A DNA stretch of 64,000 nt. Source: Nitrospira sp. MA-1. Its GTDB lineage: Bacteria; Nitrospirota; Nitrospiria; Nitrospirales; UBA8639. Location: the NCBI GenBank assembly GCA_032139905.1, contig JAQJDB010000006.1:1178001-1242000 (forward strand). Reading direction: 5' to 3'. Shown here one piece after another: positions 28,178 through 38,034 of the stretch. The translations under genes and the position numbers were made by a program. How positions within the stretch are numbered: the stretch's first letter is position 1; each line of letters opens with the position of its first letter. The notes beneath the pieces are model-generated. The model searched no databases, was not told where the DNA came from, and saw only the letters and a program-made list of their open reading frames with translations.

Positions 28178-28945
28178 TTAGTCCTGTGAGTGGTATTGGC
28201 GATAGGCATAGAGGGCGATACTTCCTGCGACTGTGGCATTTAATGGGATCGAGGGATGGATTTGAGGAATACACAGGCGTTCCGAAAACTGAAAGGGTGG
28301 CACACCGACGCCTTCCTCTCCAATAAGGAGTCGGACATGCTTAGACCATTTCACGGTAGAGATATTTGTCCCGTGCAAATCTAAAGCGGTAATCCATTGC
28401 AATGTGTCAGGAGCATTCAGGTCGGTAATGGAGTCTGCCCATTGTAACGACTGGACAAATACCGCGCCGCTACTGGCACGAATGACCTTCGGGTGGAAGG
28501 GGTGAACGGCTTCCTGAAGCAACACCACCGTTCGCACGTCAAACGCTCGACAGCACCGGAGTAAGGCCCCCAGGTTCCCAGGGTCTCCAATTGGACACAA
28601 GACTTCCAATCCGTTTGGAGATCGGCTTAGATTTGCCTGAGACATTTCGGGAACGCCGCAGACCAGGAGCGGTTCTTTCGTTCCAAACACGTCCAATTCC
28701 TGAAACAGGGAATGAGACAGTTGATAGGGGATGGCCTGAGATGGGAGGTCCTCTCTGTAGCTCCACGATGGGGGAAGTAAGATTTCATGGACCGTCACCT
28801 CAGAATTCGATCCGATTTCCTTTCGGAGTTTATGCCCAGAAACAAGGCAGAGGCGATGCCGTTTAATCCCATGAGAGTCAAGTAATGATACCCATCGCTT
28901 GAAGTGGGCATTTTGTCTACTGGAGATCGGGTGTGGTTGATTCAC
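28178..28945 (-). CDS. SpoU/TrmH-family RNA 2'-O-methyltransferase
   Basis: 255-residue knotted methyltransferase using S-adenosylmethionine. An N-terminal substrate-binding domain (1-100) is followed by the SPOUT domain with all three motifs: GDPGNLGALLRC (motif 1), LLIGEEGVGVP (motif 2) and PLNATVAGSIALY (motif 3; here PLN instead of the usual SLN). RlmB- or TrmH-like; the RNA target is unknown. Confidence 0.88.
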   Translation of the reverse strand: MNQPHPISSRQNAHFKRWVSLLDSHGIKRHRLCLVSGHKLRKEIGSNSEVTVHEILLPPSWSYREDLPSQAIPYQLSHSLFQELDVFGTKEPLLVCGVPEMSQANLSRSPNGLEVLCPIGDPGNLGALLRCCRAFDVRTVVLLQEAVHPFHPKVIRASSGAVFVQSLQWADSITDLNAPDTLQWITALDLHGTNISTVKWSKHVRLLIGEEGVGVPPFQFSERLCIPQIHPSIPLNATVAGSIALYAYRQYHSQD

Positions 28946-29168
28946 GAGCCTTTAGAGAAATTGGAGTGAACGAGGTAAACGGGGATCAAGAAATCCCTTT
29001 AGCCCTACTGTTTGTAGCTATTGGGAGAGAGCATAACAAAAAGTGACTCAAGAGACCTAGAGTAAATGCCGATAACTGAATGAAACAGTTACCCCGCTCG
29101 GCCCATGCATTCGCTGGATGTTTGACTGAAACACATATAGGCAGAAGTGACTTGAAGAGGAGGACGAC

Positions 29169-30320
29169 ATGTTAGGATCTTGGTCCATTGGGAAAAAAGA
29201 TCAATCTGCTAATGGGTCCCAAAAGGAGCAAGACGCAAACGAATCTAGGCCTACAGGAGAATCGGGAGAATCCGACAAGGCTGCAGAAACCTTAGCCAGG
29301 GTTTTGCGATGTCTGGGCCGTCATGCGATTGAACTAGACCACCTTTCGGAAGATGAGATAGAAAAGGAGTTTGAACGGTGGGCGAGACATGTATTGGTGG
29401 GTGCCCAGATCGGCGACGAGACAAAAAAAGGGGATGCAAGCCCACGACGGGATTGGGGGGCACTCACTCAATTTGTCAATGGCCATCGTCAACAGGAAAA
29501 ATCCTATGTGACACGCAATCTTCAAGATATGCGAAATGTTCTTTGCGAATTTACCAATATCATGGGACGCACATTTGTGGAGGATCAGGAAACTGATCAA
29601 CAAGTATCCAATCATTTGGGCCAATTACGTACGGCAATCGAGGACGGTTCTTTACAGGATGTGAAACAAGCCCTCTTGGCTGTGGTTGAAGGTATCAGTG
29701 CTCTTGTGGATGAACGAAAAGAACGTCAGCAACAACGCTTGGAAAGTCTTGGAGAAAAATTGCGTGTTGTTGAAGAGGAGCTGGGTGGCGCACGAAAGCT
29801 CATGACGCTGGATGCTCTCACTCAACTCTATAACCGCGGAGCGTTGGATCTTCAATTAGAGCGAACAGCCGGCATGAGTTTCTTCTCCGGGACGTTGGCC
29901 TGTATTTTAATGGTTGATGTCGATCATTTTAAGCATGTCAACGATACCTATGGCCATCCGGCAGGCGATGTGGTGTTACAGCAACTGGCGAAGCGCCTGG
30001 TGTCGACCTTTCCCAGAAAAACCGATTTTATTGCCAGATATGGAGGGGAGGAGTTTTGTGTTTTGCTTCAGGGAGCCGGAGAGGAACTGAGCCAGCGATT
30101 GGGTGAGCGTCTGTTGGATGCTGTGAGAAGAGAGGAATTTTCCTACCAAGACATCACTATTCCGGTCACGGCATCGATCGGATTGGCAGAGTTACTCCCT
30201 GGGGAAACCGTGTTCTCATGGATAGAACGTGCAGATCGTGCGTTGTACCGGGCAAAGGACAACGGGCGGAATCAATTGTGTCTGGCAACTGATAATGTTG
30301 GAGTGGGGAAGAAAGACTGA
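29169..30320 (+). CDS. Soluble diguanylate cyclase
   Basis: 383 residues without membrane segments. A helical sensor region (about 35-180) of unknown ligand leads through a coiled coil (180-212) to a GGDEF domain (213-370). Active-site GGEEF is at 292-296 and the I-site RKTD at 283-286, so activity with feedback inhibition is expected. GAGGAGG lies before the ATG. Convergent with the HDOD gene, 26 bp apart. Confidence 0.92.
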   Translation: MLGSWSIGKKDQSANGSQKEQDANESRPTGESGESDKAAETLARVLRCLGRHAIELDHLSEDEIEKEFERWARHVLVGAQIGDETKKGDASPRRDWGALTQFVNGHRQQEKSYVTRNLQDMRNVLCEFTNIMGRTFVEDQETDQQVSNHLGQLRTAIEDGSLQDVKQALLAVVEGISALVDERKERQQQRLESLGEKLRVVEEELGGARKLMTLDALTQLYNRGALDLQLERTAGMSFFSGTLACILMVDVDHFKHVNDTYGHPAGDVVLQQLAKRLVSTFPRKTDFIARYGGEEFCVLLQGAGEELSQRLGERLLDAVRREEFSYQDITIPVTASIGLAELLPGETVFSWIERADRALYRAKDNGRNQLCLATDNVGVGKKD

Positions 30321-30346
30321 GTCAAAATGGTAGGTATGAGCTTCGT

Positions 30347-31333
30347 TTAGCCGAATAATTGAGGATCAGTAGAGCTCAGTTGTTGTAAGGCTAATTGATG
30401 GATGTGGGCCATGTCTTCAAAGTTCCCAATCCGGCTGTGGAAAAAACTGGCAATTTGTGGAATTCCCGCCATGATGTGCCCCAGAATCGGTTCCCAGTCT
30501 TCCGGTTGAACGGTTAAGCGCCCCTGACTGTTCTTCTGGGCTGAGGCAATGGCAGCGTTGGTATCGGGATTGGTCCAGATGTCCGCAATGATACCGGAGA
30601 GTGCAACGGTATCTACTAGAGGCTGAAAGTCCAACGGAGTCTCAAATAATTCAGGTGTATGGCTATAGAGAATGGCCATCTGAAACTCCTCAGGAAGTTG
30701 CCAATGCTGGGCCAGCCAGGCTCCCACCTGTGAATGATCGACTCCCAAGTGTTCAAGTTCATACTGGTGTAATGTGGCATGATTGTCCTGATTGTGTTCC
30801 TGGAGGGAAGCAATTTCACCCGAGGCCACCTCGTTTAATGCTAAGAGGCCGATATCCTGAAGCAGGGCACCAAGAAACATGAGTTCTACGTCCGGAAAAG
30901 AAAAGTGTTTTCCAATGGCACGAGCTGCCACACTGGCCAGAATGGATCGCCGCCAAAATTTTACATGGTCAATCCCGGAAGTTGAGACCTCTTTCATATC
31001 TTTGATTAAACGATAAAAGCAAAAAGACAAAGCCAGATTGGCGATCGTTGAAAATCCAAGCAGAGTCACGGCCTGTCCGATGCTGGTCACCTTGTGTCGA
31101 GATCCACCGTAATACCCCGAATTCGCCATAAATAAAATTTGAGCGGCCATTCCTGGATCCTGGCTTATGATCGTGGCCAATTCTGAGGCATCAGTTTTTT
31201 CATTTTGGCACATTTTGAGAATGGTCGAGGCCAGGGGAGACAAAATGGGCAAGGATTTACAGCCTTTTATCCTCTCAAAAATCGTGGAACGCTCTTCGTC
31301 TTGAACGGGATCTAATGGAAGTGTGAGTTGCAT
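30347..31333 (-). CDS. HDOD domain protein
   Basis: 328 residues; HDOD domain from about 20 to 220, with LPILSPLASTILKMC, ISQDPGMAAQILFMANSGYYG and LLQDIGLLALNE, then a helical C-terminal extension. The catalytic His-Asp of true HD enzymes is absent. ATG follows AGGATTC. Convergent with a diguanylate cyclase gene, which suggests a joint role in c-di-GMP regulation. Confidence 0.86.
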   Translation of the reverse strand: MQLTLPLDPVQDEERSTIFERIKGCKSLPILSPLASTILKMCQNEKTDASELATIISQDPGMAAQILFMANSGYYGGSRHKVTSIGQAVTLLGFSTIANLALSFCFYRLIKDMKEVSTSGIDHVKFWRRSILASVAARAIGKHFSFPDVELMFLGALLQDIGLLALNEVASGEIASLQEHNQDNHATLHQYELEHLGVDHSQVGAWLAQHWQLPEEFQMAILYSHTPELFETPLDFQPLVDTVALSGIIADIWTNPDTNAAIASAQKNSQGRLTVQPEDWEPILGHIMAGIPQIASFFHSRIGNFEDMAHIHQLALQQLSSTDPQLFG

Positions 31334-31500
31334 GAAAGAATCCTAGTGAAATGAAAAAAAAGCGATAGAGATTAAAACTTCGTTGCCTCTTTAACGTCTT
31401 TCCTTTTTTCGGTCAAAACAAGGCATGGCTTAAGCAGGGTCCCCATAGATTCATGGGGGAATATGGGGTGATGACGTATCTGTCATATTTTTCGGCATCA

Positions 31501-33468
31501 TTACCGAACTGAAAATTCTGGCCTATATTCCAATCCCAAACGAAAGGTGAATGGTTGAGCCGGGAAGCCGGCAAACTGTTCATAGGAAGCGTTGGTGACA
31601 TTTTCGAGGGCTGCGTAGCAACTCCATTCGGTAAAGGGATGGTAATTAACCGTGATGTCTGCCTTGGCAAATCCTCCTACTCGTGTGGTTTGGGTAGGAA
31701 CTTGAAAATCAAAACTGGAACTGACCCATGTAACTTGGCTTTTGACATTGAGGGTCGAAGATAGCTTCATCGTAACCCCAAGCCATCCGCGCCATTTTGG
31801 GCGGTTCCTTAGTTGATCTCCAGTTTCCGTCACTCGAGTGGTGAGGTGGGTGAGACTCGACTGGAAAGTAATAATAGGGATTGGCGTAAGAGACAGGGAA
31901 ATATTCCAACCATGAGTTTCTGTCTCATCAATATTGGCCAAGCGAATAATTCCTTGGTTGAGGAGGTCGGGATCGAGGTCAATAAGGTTCCTGAACCGGT
32001 TGTGAAAGTATTCTATTGTTGCGGTAAAGCTTTCATCGACTGTGTGATAGTCTAGGCCGAGATCCCACCCGACACTGGTTTCGGGTTTTAAGGACGGGTT
32101 CCCAATTAAGGGATCTCCTAAGCTGGATAGGCTCGGCAATTTGAACCCCCTTCCATAGCCACCACGAATCTGGATTGAGTCTACCAGTTGATATTTCGCT
32201 CCAATCCTGGGACTAATCTTCGGCTGGAACCCTTGTGAGATATCGGCTCGAACACCGGAATTCAGGGTCAGTTTTTGCCACAAGACCGATGTGAGTTCGG
32301 CAAAGGTCCCACCGAGTGTTCGCCGAATGGCAAAGTCATCTGGTTGGTCGGAGGGGCCTCCGAAGGAACTCAAGTTTTGCGTCCCGTTCCGTCTTCCGCG
32401 TTCATGAGTCAGCTGTTCACCAAGGGAAAACTTCCATTGTGGGTTGATCGTCCATGTTGTCGTCATGCGTGTTTGAAAACGGGTGTAGAGGGTTTCAAAG
32501 TCAGTCGGAGGCAGGGCATAGGTGGCGGGAGTCGCAAGAATTCCGGGGTTGGAGACGTCTTGAAGTCTCCGAGTGACGCTCAGAAATACCTGATGCTGCC
32601 AACCCGAAGGCATGTGAAATGAGGCTGACAAACCGGTCAGAAATTCTTGGGTCTTTCGACGTTCGGTTTCCCGGAGCAAAGCGAATTCCAAACCACCGCT
32701 GCCTTCTGGAAAACTCCGTACCGTTGAATCTGTATATTGCCCGTTTAGTTGAATGTCAAAGTTGGGATCTGTCTGAATGGAAAAATTCCATCCAGCCGAG
32801 TCCATCAAAAATGAATCTTTCTCGATTTGCTCTCCATTTTGGGTATGGGACAGCGTCAGATTGGCGGACAATGGTCCAAGTGATCCTCCGGTTTGGACAA
32901 GCCCTTTGAGATAATCGTATCGACCTCCTTCGCCCAAAAGGCGAAAGGAGGGAGTCGTGGAAGCAGATTTGGTAATGAAATTGATTGCGCCCGCCATAGC
33001 TTCAGAACCATAAAATGCCGAGAGAGGCCCCCGAACAATTTCTACTCGCTCGATCCGATCAATAGGAATAGTGGAAAGATCAACAGAACCGCCTCGCTGG
33101 TTGGTTGAGTCATTCATGGGGACCCCATCCAGCATAATCAAGGTGAAGTTGGGATCGGCCCCTCGGAGATACACTGAGCTGATTCCACTTCTCCCGCTCA
33201 TCTCATCGGTATGGAGTCCTGGGACTTGCTGGAGGATGGTCGTTACCCGATTGGGCTGAAGGGGGGCAATCTGTTCGGCATTGAGGGTCGTAATGCTTTG
33301 AGTTGATTGGTGAGATTGGGTGGGTTGGGCGGAACCTGTGACAATCATCGTATCAAGAGTCGGAACCGATGATTCCCCGGACTGTACCGGCGTGGGAAGC
33401 CATATCCTTATAACTGAAAGACTGACCAAGAGAATTTTGCCTGGGAATGGCAGAAATGGGGTCGGCAT
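31501..33468 (-). CDS. TonB-dependent outer-membrane receptor (BtuB-like)
   Basis: 655 residues with N-terminal signal sequence, a TonB-box-like DTMIVTGSA at about 39-47, a plug domain (about 55-165; SSVYLRGADPNFTLIMLDGVPMND, shown in part by YLRGADPNFT and VEIVRGPLSAFYGSEA) and a 22-strand barrel to the C-terminus. The plug resembles BtuB/CirA-type receptors; the ligand could be a cobalamin, siderophore or other chelate. I find no cobalamin riboswitch in the 122 bases before it. Divergent from the POT transporter gene. Confidence 0.88.
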   Translation of the reverse strand: MPTPFLPFPGKILLVSLSVIRIWLPTPVQSGESSVPTLDTMIVTGSAQPTQSHQSTQSITTLNAEQIAPLQPNRVTTILQQVPGLHTDEMSGRSGISSVYLRGADPNFTLIMLDGVPMNDSTNQRGGSVDLSTIPIDRIERVEIVRGPLSAFYGSEAMAGAINFITKSASTTPSFRLLGEGGRYDYLKGLVQTGGSLGPLSANLTLSHTQNGEQIEKDSFLMDSAGWNFSIQTDPNFDIQLNGQYTDSTVRSFPEGSGGLEFALLRETERRKTQEFLTGLSASFHMPSGWQHQVFLSVTRRLQDVSNPGILATPATYALPPTDFETLYTRFQTRMTTTWTINPQWKFSLGEQLTHERGRRNGTQNLSSFGGPSDQPDDFAIRRTLGGTFAELTSVLWQKLTLNSGVRADISQGFQPKISPRIGAKYQLVDSIQIRGGYGRGFKLPSLSSLGDPLIGNPSLKPETSVGWDLGLDYHTVDESFTATIEYFHNRFRNLIDLDPDLLNQGIIRLANIDETETHGWNISLSLTPIPIITFQSSLTHLTTRVTETGDQLRNRPKWRGWLGVTMKLSSTLNVKSQVTWVSSSFDFQVPTQTTRVGGFAKADITVNYHPFTEWSCYAALENVTNASYEQFAGFPAQPFTFRLGLEYRPEFSVR

Positions 33469-33590
33469 TATAGAATGACATTCCGGTGGGGACGGAGGTT
33501 TGCCTGGCGGACTGACACAGCCGTTCTCACCGGATAGGATCTATACGAATTTTCAATGGTTGTCCACTTCTTACAGATGAAAGTTGGTTC

Positions 33591-34937
33591 ATGAAAAAAC
33601 ATGAATATCGAACAGAACCCATGACCACGGCTTCCATGCCATCGGGGGTCCTGCATTTAGTTGTCAATGAAGGCGCTGAGCGATTTAGTTACTATGGCAT
33701 GCGTTCCATTCTGGTCGTGTTTATGACCGGGATGTTACTGAATACCCAGGGAAGCCTGGATCCCATGGGCGAGGCTGAAGCAAAAAGTTATTTCCATCTG
33801 TTTGCCTCGGCAGTGTACTTTTTCCCGTTTTTGGGAGCGATCTTGGCCGATGCCTTTTTGGGGAAATATAAAACGATCATTCTTCTTTCTTTGGTGTATT
33901 GTGGGGGGCACGTCGTTTTGGCTCTCGATCACACCCGATTCGGCCTACTTCTTGGGTTGATTTTGATTGCGATCGGCTCCGGGGGCATTAAGCCCTGTGT
34001 ATCAGCGAATCTGGGGGATCAGTTTGGTATTGCCAATGCGCATCTTTTAACCAAGGCTTTTGCCTGGTTTTACTTCGCCATCAACGTCGGAGCTTTTGGG
34101 TCTGTAATGCTGACCCCATGGCTTTTGGAGCATTATGGCCCGGGTCTAGCCTTTGGGGTGCCTGGCATCTTGATGTTTGTGGCCACCATCATTTTTTGGT
34201 CTGGCCGGACTCACTATGTCCATATTTCTCCGGACCGGGCAGGGGTGCTTCAAGCGCTTTCAAGCCCACAGGTCTGGCGAGCGATTGGAAAGTTGGCGGG
34301 GATTTATGTGTTTGTCGCATTTTTTTGGTCTCTCTATGACCAAACGGCTTCAGCATGGGTTCTTCAGGCCCAACACATGAACCGTGTTTGGATGGGTATT
34401 GAATGGTTGCCTTCCCAAATTCAGGCAGTGAATCCCGTCTTGATCATTCTGTTTATTCCTTTGTTTACCTATGTGGTCTATCCGGTTTTGAATAGAATAG
34501 TCCTCCTCACATCATTGAGAAAGATGGCCTTGGGCTTTTTTATGACGGCTGGGGCTTTTCTGATCTCAGCCTATATTGAGCAACAGATTGAATTGGGGAT
34601 GAAGCCAGCAATTGGCTGGCAGTTATTGGCCTTCGTGGTGATTACGGCTGCGGAAGTCATGGTGTCTATTACCTGTCTCGAATTTTCCTATACCCAGGCT
34701 CCACTTAAACTCAAATCGCTTCTCATGGGCTTGTTTTTGCTTTCGGTGTCTTTAGGAAACGGGTTTACCTCCTTTGTGAATTTCTGGATTCAGAATGCAG
34801 ATGGGACTGTTGCGTTGACCGGTCCCGACTACTATTGGTTTTTTGCGGGCGTCATGTTTCTTGTGGCCTGCTTGTTTCTTTTGGTGGTAAAAGGTTACGA
34901 GGAAGAAACGTATTTGCAGGGAACAGGACAGGGATGA
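33591..34937 (+). CDS. POT/PTR2-family proton-coupled oligopeptide transporter
   Basis: 448-residue MFS protein with about 12 transmembrane helices. The proton-coupling ExxERFxYYG motif is visible as EGAERFSYYG near the N-terminus, as are GSGGIKPCVSANLGDQF and FYFAINVGA typical of PTR2 proteins. Imports di/tripeptides with protons in characterised relatives. Shares a 122-bp divergent promoter region with the TonB receptor gene. An 8-bp inverted repeat (34982-34989/35005-35012) follows it. Confidence 0.9.
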   Translation: MKKHEYRTEPMTTASMPSGVLHLVVNEGAERFSYYGMRSILVVFMTGMLLNTQGSLDPMGEAEAKSYFHLFASAVYFFPFLGAILADAFLGKYKTIILLSLVYCGGHVVLALDHTRFGLLLGLILIAIGSGGIKPCVSANLGDQFGIANAHLLTKAFAWFYFAINVGAFGSVMLTPWLLEHYGPGLAFGVPGILMFVATIIFWSGRTHYVHISPDRAGVLQALSSPQVWRAIGKLAGIYVFVAFFWSLYDQTASAWVLQAQHMNRVWMGIEWLPSQIQAVNPVLIILFIPLFTYVVYPVLNRIVLLTSLRKMALGFFMTAGAFLISAYIEQQIELGMKPAIGWQLLAFVVITAAEVMVSITCLEFSYTQAPLKLKSLLMGLFLLSVSLGNGFTSFVNFWIQNADGTVALTGPDYYWFFAGVMFLVACLFLLVVKGYEEETYLQGTGQG

Positions 34938-35111
34938 TCTGACCGGAGATTCAAGTTTCTCGCCCATCCAGACATTAATAATCCTCACGATCCTTCCTTA
35001 TAACCGTGAGGAGTAGGGGAATATTCTTTCCCTTCCTGTGAATGTTGAAAAATTATAATTTCCAATGGCATATTGACCCACAGGCACGTTGCATATTAGA
35101 GGCCTCGGGAC

Positions 35112-35226
35112 GGTTCAAAAAAGTCGTCCAGCAAGGTCGCAGTCATTTTTGCGCGCAGAGCGTACTTCCAGTACGTGAGCACGGAAAAATGGCGAGAACG
35201 CCGCTGGCGGCTTTTTTCAACAGCCC
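35112..35226 (+). repeat. Long imperfect-palindrome intergenic repeat
   Basis: About 115 bases whose ends are near-complements (GTTCAAAAAAGTCGTCCAGC against the reverse of GCTGGCGGCTTTTTTCAAC). Inside are further paired parts, including CGTAC/GTACG at 35161-35175 and ATTTTT/AAAAAT arms. The whole can fold into one long hairpin. It resembles dispersed intergenic elements I associate with Nitrospira genomes; only one copy was seen in this window. The remaining bases of the 34938-35349 gap carry no gene. Confidence 0.6.
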
Positions 35227-35349
35227 CTTCCTGTAAACCAGGGCCCTACGAACAACCCTATAACCATCTGATGGAGATACAAGCTTTATAAGGAAGAGGG
35301 GAAATCTACAAAAAAACGGGAGAAAAACCGAAGACAGGTCATTGAAGAA

Positions 35350-36123
35350 TCAAGGCAATTTTCTTTTTTGACTAAGATACAGAACTTGATTCACCCGAAA
35401 GGCCTGGTTGTAGTGGCCGGATTGGATATACTGAGAATGAAAACATCGACCATCAAACATCATCAACCTGTTTGGGCGCATTTCGATGAGTTTCAGCAAT
35501 TCCCAATATTCATTTCCGTCGTTGATATACCTATTGTCCCGACAAGCGAAGAGTGGATTGAAAATCATGCTGTTTTGGAAGTTTTCATACCCTTCCGGGC
35601 TGGTAAAAAATTCGTCGCTCAGTTCCAGTTGGTTCGCAAGCTGTCGGATCGTCGCGTCCGGTATCGGAGGTACCCGTTCGAGTCCTGTCGGTCGATGGCG
35701 ATATAACCCGGTTCCACCCGCACAAGAATCTACAGGATTAAGATAGACCATGGCGGTGACATCCTGATCGATGTGAGGTTGTCGTTGCCCGACGTTTAGT
35801 CGGTAGTTGTCAGTCTTGATACCTTGAAAGACGACTGGTTGGGGAGAAAAAAATGTGAAGAGAGGGCATCCCCAAAGGGCGCTTAGCGATTCTACCAATT
35901 TTCGGTGCTCATAATTGAGTCGTGCTCGAACTCCAGGAAAATTCCCTACGAGTTCGAAACGGTCCGTATAGGGGAGGTTTAACGCGATTTTGAGGATTTC
36001 TTCAGGATATTGATAGAAATCATCTACGATCACGACCTGATGTTGTCCCAGTCCAACGCGTTGAATTGATACTGTTTGGTGTGGATTGAGGGCCAGAAGA
36101 TCCGAGCGAATGTAATTGGACAT
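35350..36123 (-). CDS. DUF6445 family, 2OG-Fe(II)-oxygenase-like protein
   Basis: 257 residues with a double-stranded beta-helix pattern. Iron-binding residues are visible: H117-x-D119 in QPHIDQD and H229 in GRCFHSQYI, with Arg243 in FRVNQVLYL as the likely 2-oxoglutarate anchor; GGTGLYRHR (about 136-144) is typical of DUF6445. It would hydroxylate or otherwise oxidise a small molecule. It is divergent from the PLP decarboxylase gene (155 bp apart), which could provide or use its substrate. Confidence 0.75.
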   Translation of the reverse strand: MSNYIRSDLLALNPHQTVSIQRVGLGQHQVVIVDDFYQYPEEILKIALNLPYTDRFELVGNFPGVRARLNYEHRKLVESLSALWGCPLFTFFSPQPVVFQGIKTDNYRLNVGQRQPHIDQDVTAMVYLNPVDSCAGGTGLYRHRPTGLERVPPIPDATIRQLANQLELSDEFFTSPEGYENFQNSMIFNPLFACRDNRYINDGNEYWELLKLIEMRPNRLMMFDGRCFHSQYIQSGHYNQAFRVNQVLYLSQKRKLP

Positions 36124-36278
36124 GGAGTCCCTATTGGTATTCGACTAGGATGACGTTAAAAAAACGGGCCTATAGTGAACCTTGTTTCAAGAGGAGTCAA
36201 GGGGGTTACGTAAAATTGGCCTGGAGAGAGAACGATCACCCTATGAGGCCAGCAAGGCATTGAGAGGAGTCTGGAGAC

Positions 36279-37922
36279 ATGGGAGCTATATATAGAAACG
36301 TCTTAGAGCAGATTCGCATGGCCTTTCCTCAGCCGGTGTCTGACCGAGTCCATGATTCCTATTTTGTTCATAGCATCATGAGGGCCGTTGAAGCAGTGGA
36401 TGCCATGAAGAGTGAGCGACCGATTCTCGGTGAGCGTGGTGAATTGGATTATCACACGGCTCGGCTTAGCCGGTTAGCTGAAAAGGGCAGCAGTGTTGAG
36501 GCTGTCACCCAGGAGTTGGTGCAGTATTGTTCGGGGCTCACTGTCTGGGGGCACCCCCGGACACAGCAAAATGTTGTTCCCCCCGTCACGATCTCTTCTC
36601 TAATTGGTGTGTTGCTCGCTTCACTCTATAACCCGAATTTGGCGTGGGATGAATATAGTCATCGGGTGGGTTTAGCTGAAGTAGAAGTGGTCGGGATGAT
36701 GGCTCAATTATTAGGCTATGATTCTGAGCTAGCCGGGGGGATGTTTACTTTTGGCGGAACGGGAACCACGCTGTACGGCATGAAATTAGGCTTGGAAAAA
36801 TCACTCCCTGGTTCCATGGAGCATGGGATTCGTGAAGATGCGGTGGTGTTTGCAAGCGATAGTAGTCATTATTGTCGTTACAATATTGCAGGGTGGTTGG
36901 GGTTGGGGAGTCATAATCTTATAACCATTCCTACCACTATTCACAATGAGATCAATCTCAAGGTGCTTCGGGAGCAAGCTGTACAGGCCTTACAATCGGG
37001 TCGAAAAATTGTCGGCATGATCGCCACGCTGGGGACAACGGATGCATTCGGGCTGGATGATCTCCAAGGTATGGTGACGTTGCGGAATGAACTCGTCCAG
37101 GAGTTTTCTCTGCCTTATTGTCCCCATATTCATGCGGATGCAGTCATTGGATGGGCATGGTCCGTCTTTACCGACTATCCCTTTGAAGCGAATCCGTTAG
37201 GGTTCCGTCCTCGGACTGTGCGGGCCTTGGCTGGAGCCTGCAAAAAAATTCGACATCTCTCTTTGGCAGATTCAATTGGAATTGATTTTCATAAGCCAGG
37301 GTTTGTCCCCTATATTTCAAGCTTAATTCTCGTTCGGCAAAAAGAAGATCTCGATTTGCTACAACGTCCCCCGGATCAGATGCCCTATCTGTACCAATTT
37401 GGTGAACAGCGGCCCGGCATGTATACCTTGGAGACATCACGATCGGGTGGGGGAGTGCTTGCTGCCCTGGCAAACTTAAAATTGTTTGGGAAAGAAGGGC
37501 TGCGAGTCATCATTGGCCATATTGTAGAAATGGCGCAACTTTTGAGGGAGCACCTGGAGAGTCATGAATGTATGACGGTGGTCAACCGGGATAACTTTGG
37601 CCCCGTCACTCTCTTTCGGGTGTATCCCGAAGGGGTGGACACATTCCAGATAAAGGAAGCGGAGATGCATGATGTCGCGTTCCGTGACATTCTGTTGGAA
37701 CACAATGCGTTCAATCGAAAGGTTTTTGATTTTGTGCATCAGGAAGGCATGGCCGGGCGTGGAGTAATCCTCTCATTGACAGATTGCTACCGTCATACCG
37801 ATTATGGGGAACCAATCGTGGCCTTGAAATCATTTATTCTTTCGCCCTTTGTGGATGAAAACAATGTGGAAGCGGTGGTTAATAAGGTGTTAGAGGCCAG
37901 AAAGTTGCTGACGTTGTCCTAA
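36279..37922 (+). CDS. PLP-dependent group II decarboxylase-like enzyme
   Basis: 547 residues of the glutamate/tyrosine/aromatic amino acid decarboxylase fold. HADA (285-288) carries Asp287 that contacts the pyridine nitrogen; Lys339 in IDFHKPGFVPY is the Schiff-base lysine. GGTGTTLYGMKLGL (about residues 160-175) forms the phosphate loop. The substrate is not predictable: glutamate, aspartate, 2,4-diaminobutyrate or an aromatic amino acid. Divergent from the DUF6445 gene. Confidence 0.85.
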   Translation: MGAIYRNVLEQIRMAFPQPVSDRVHDSYFVHSIMRAVEAVDAMKSERPILGERGELDYHTARLSRLAEKGSSVEAVTQELVQYCSGLTVWGHPRTQQNVVPPVTISSLIGVLLASLYNPNLAWDEYSHRVGLAEVEVVGMMAQLLGYDSELAGGMFTFGGTGTTLYGMKLGLEKSLPGSMEHGIREDAVVFASDSSHYCRYNIAGWLGLGSHNLITIPTTIHNEINLKVLREQAVQALQSGRKIVGMIATLGTTDAFGLDDLQGMVTLRNELVQEFSLPYCPHIHADAVIGWAWSVFTDYPFEANPLGFRPRTVRALAGACKKIRHLSLADSIGIDFHKPGFVPYISSLILVRQKEDLDLLQRPPDQMPYLYQFGEQRPGMYTLETSRSGGGVLAALANLKLFGKEGLRVIIGHIVEMAQLLREHLESHECMTVVNRDNFGPVTLFRVYPEGVDTFQIKEAEMHDVAFRDILLEHNAFNRKVFDFVHQEGMAGRGVILSLTDCYRHTDYGEPIVALKSFILSPFVDENNVEAVVNKVLEARKLLTLS

Positions 37923-38034
37923 ATGAGGTGAGAGGTAGACGGAATTTCACATGCTTGGCTCTGTGTGAGGTATGCGAAGGCTAATGAGTGCCAAATTTGA
38001 TGATTTTTTGTTAATGGGAGAGAAAATTGAGGTG

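Noticed and set aside
33469-33590. Cobalamin riboswitch before the BtuB-like receptor
   Set aside because: Only 122 bases between divergent genes; no B12-box-like sequence seen and too short for a full aptamer.
35042-35236. 64-codon ORF on + strand
   Set aside because: It lies inside the long-hairpin repeat and its translation is simply the repeat read through; no ribosome binding site.
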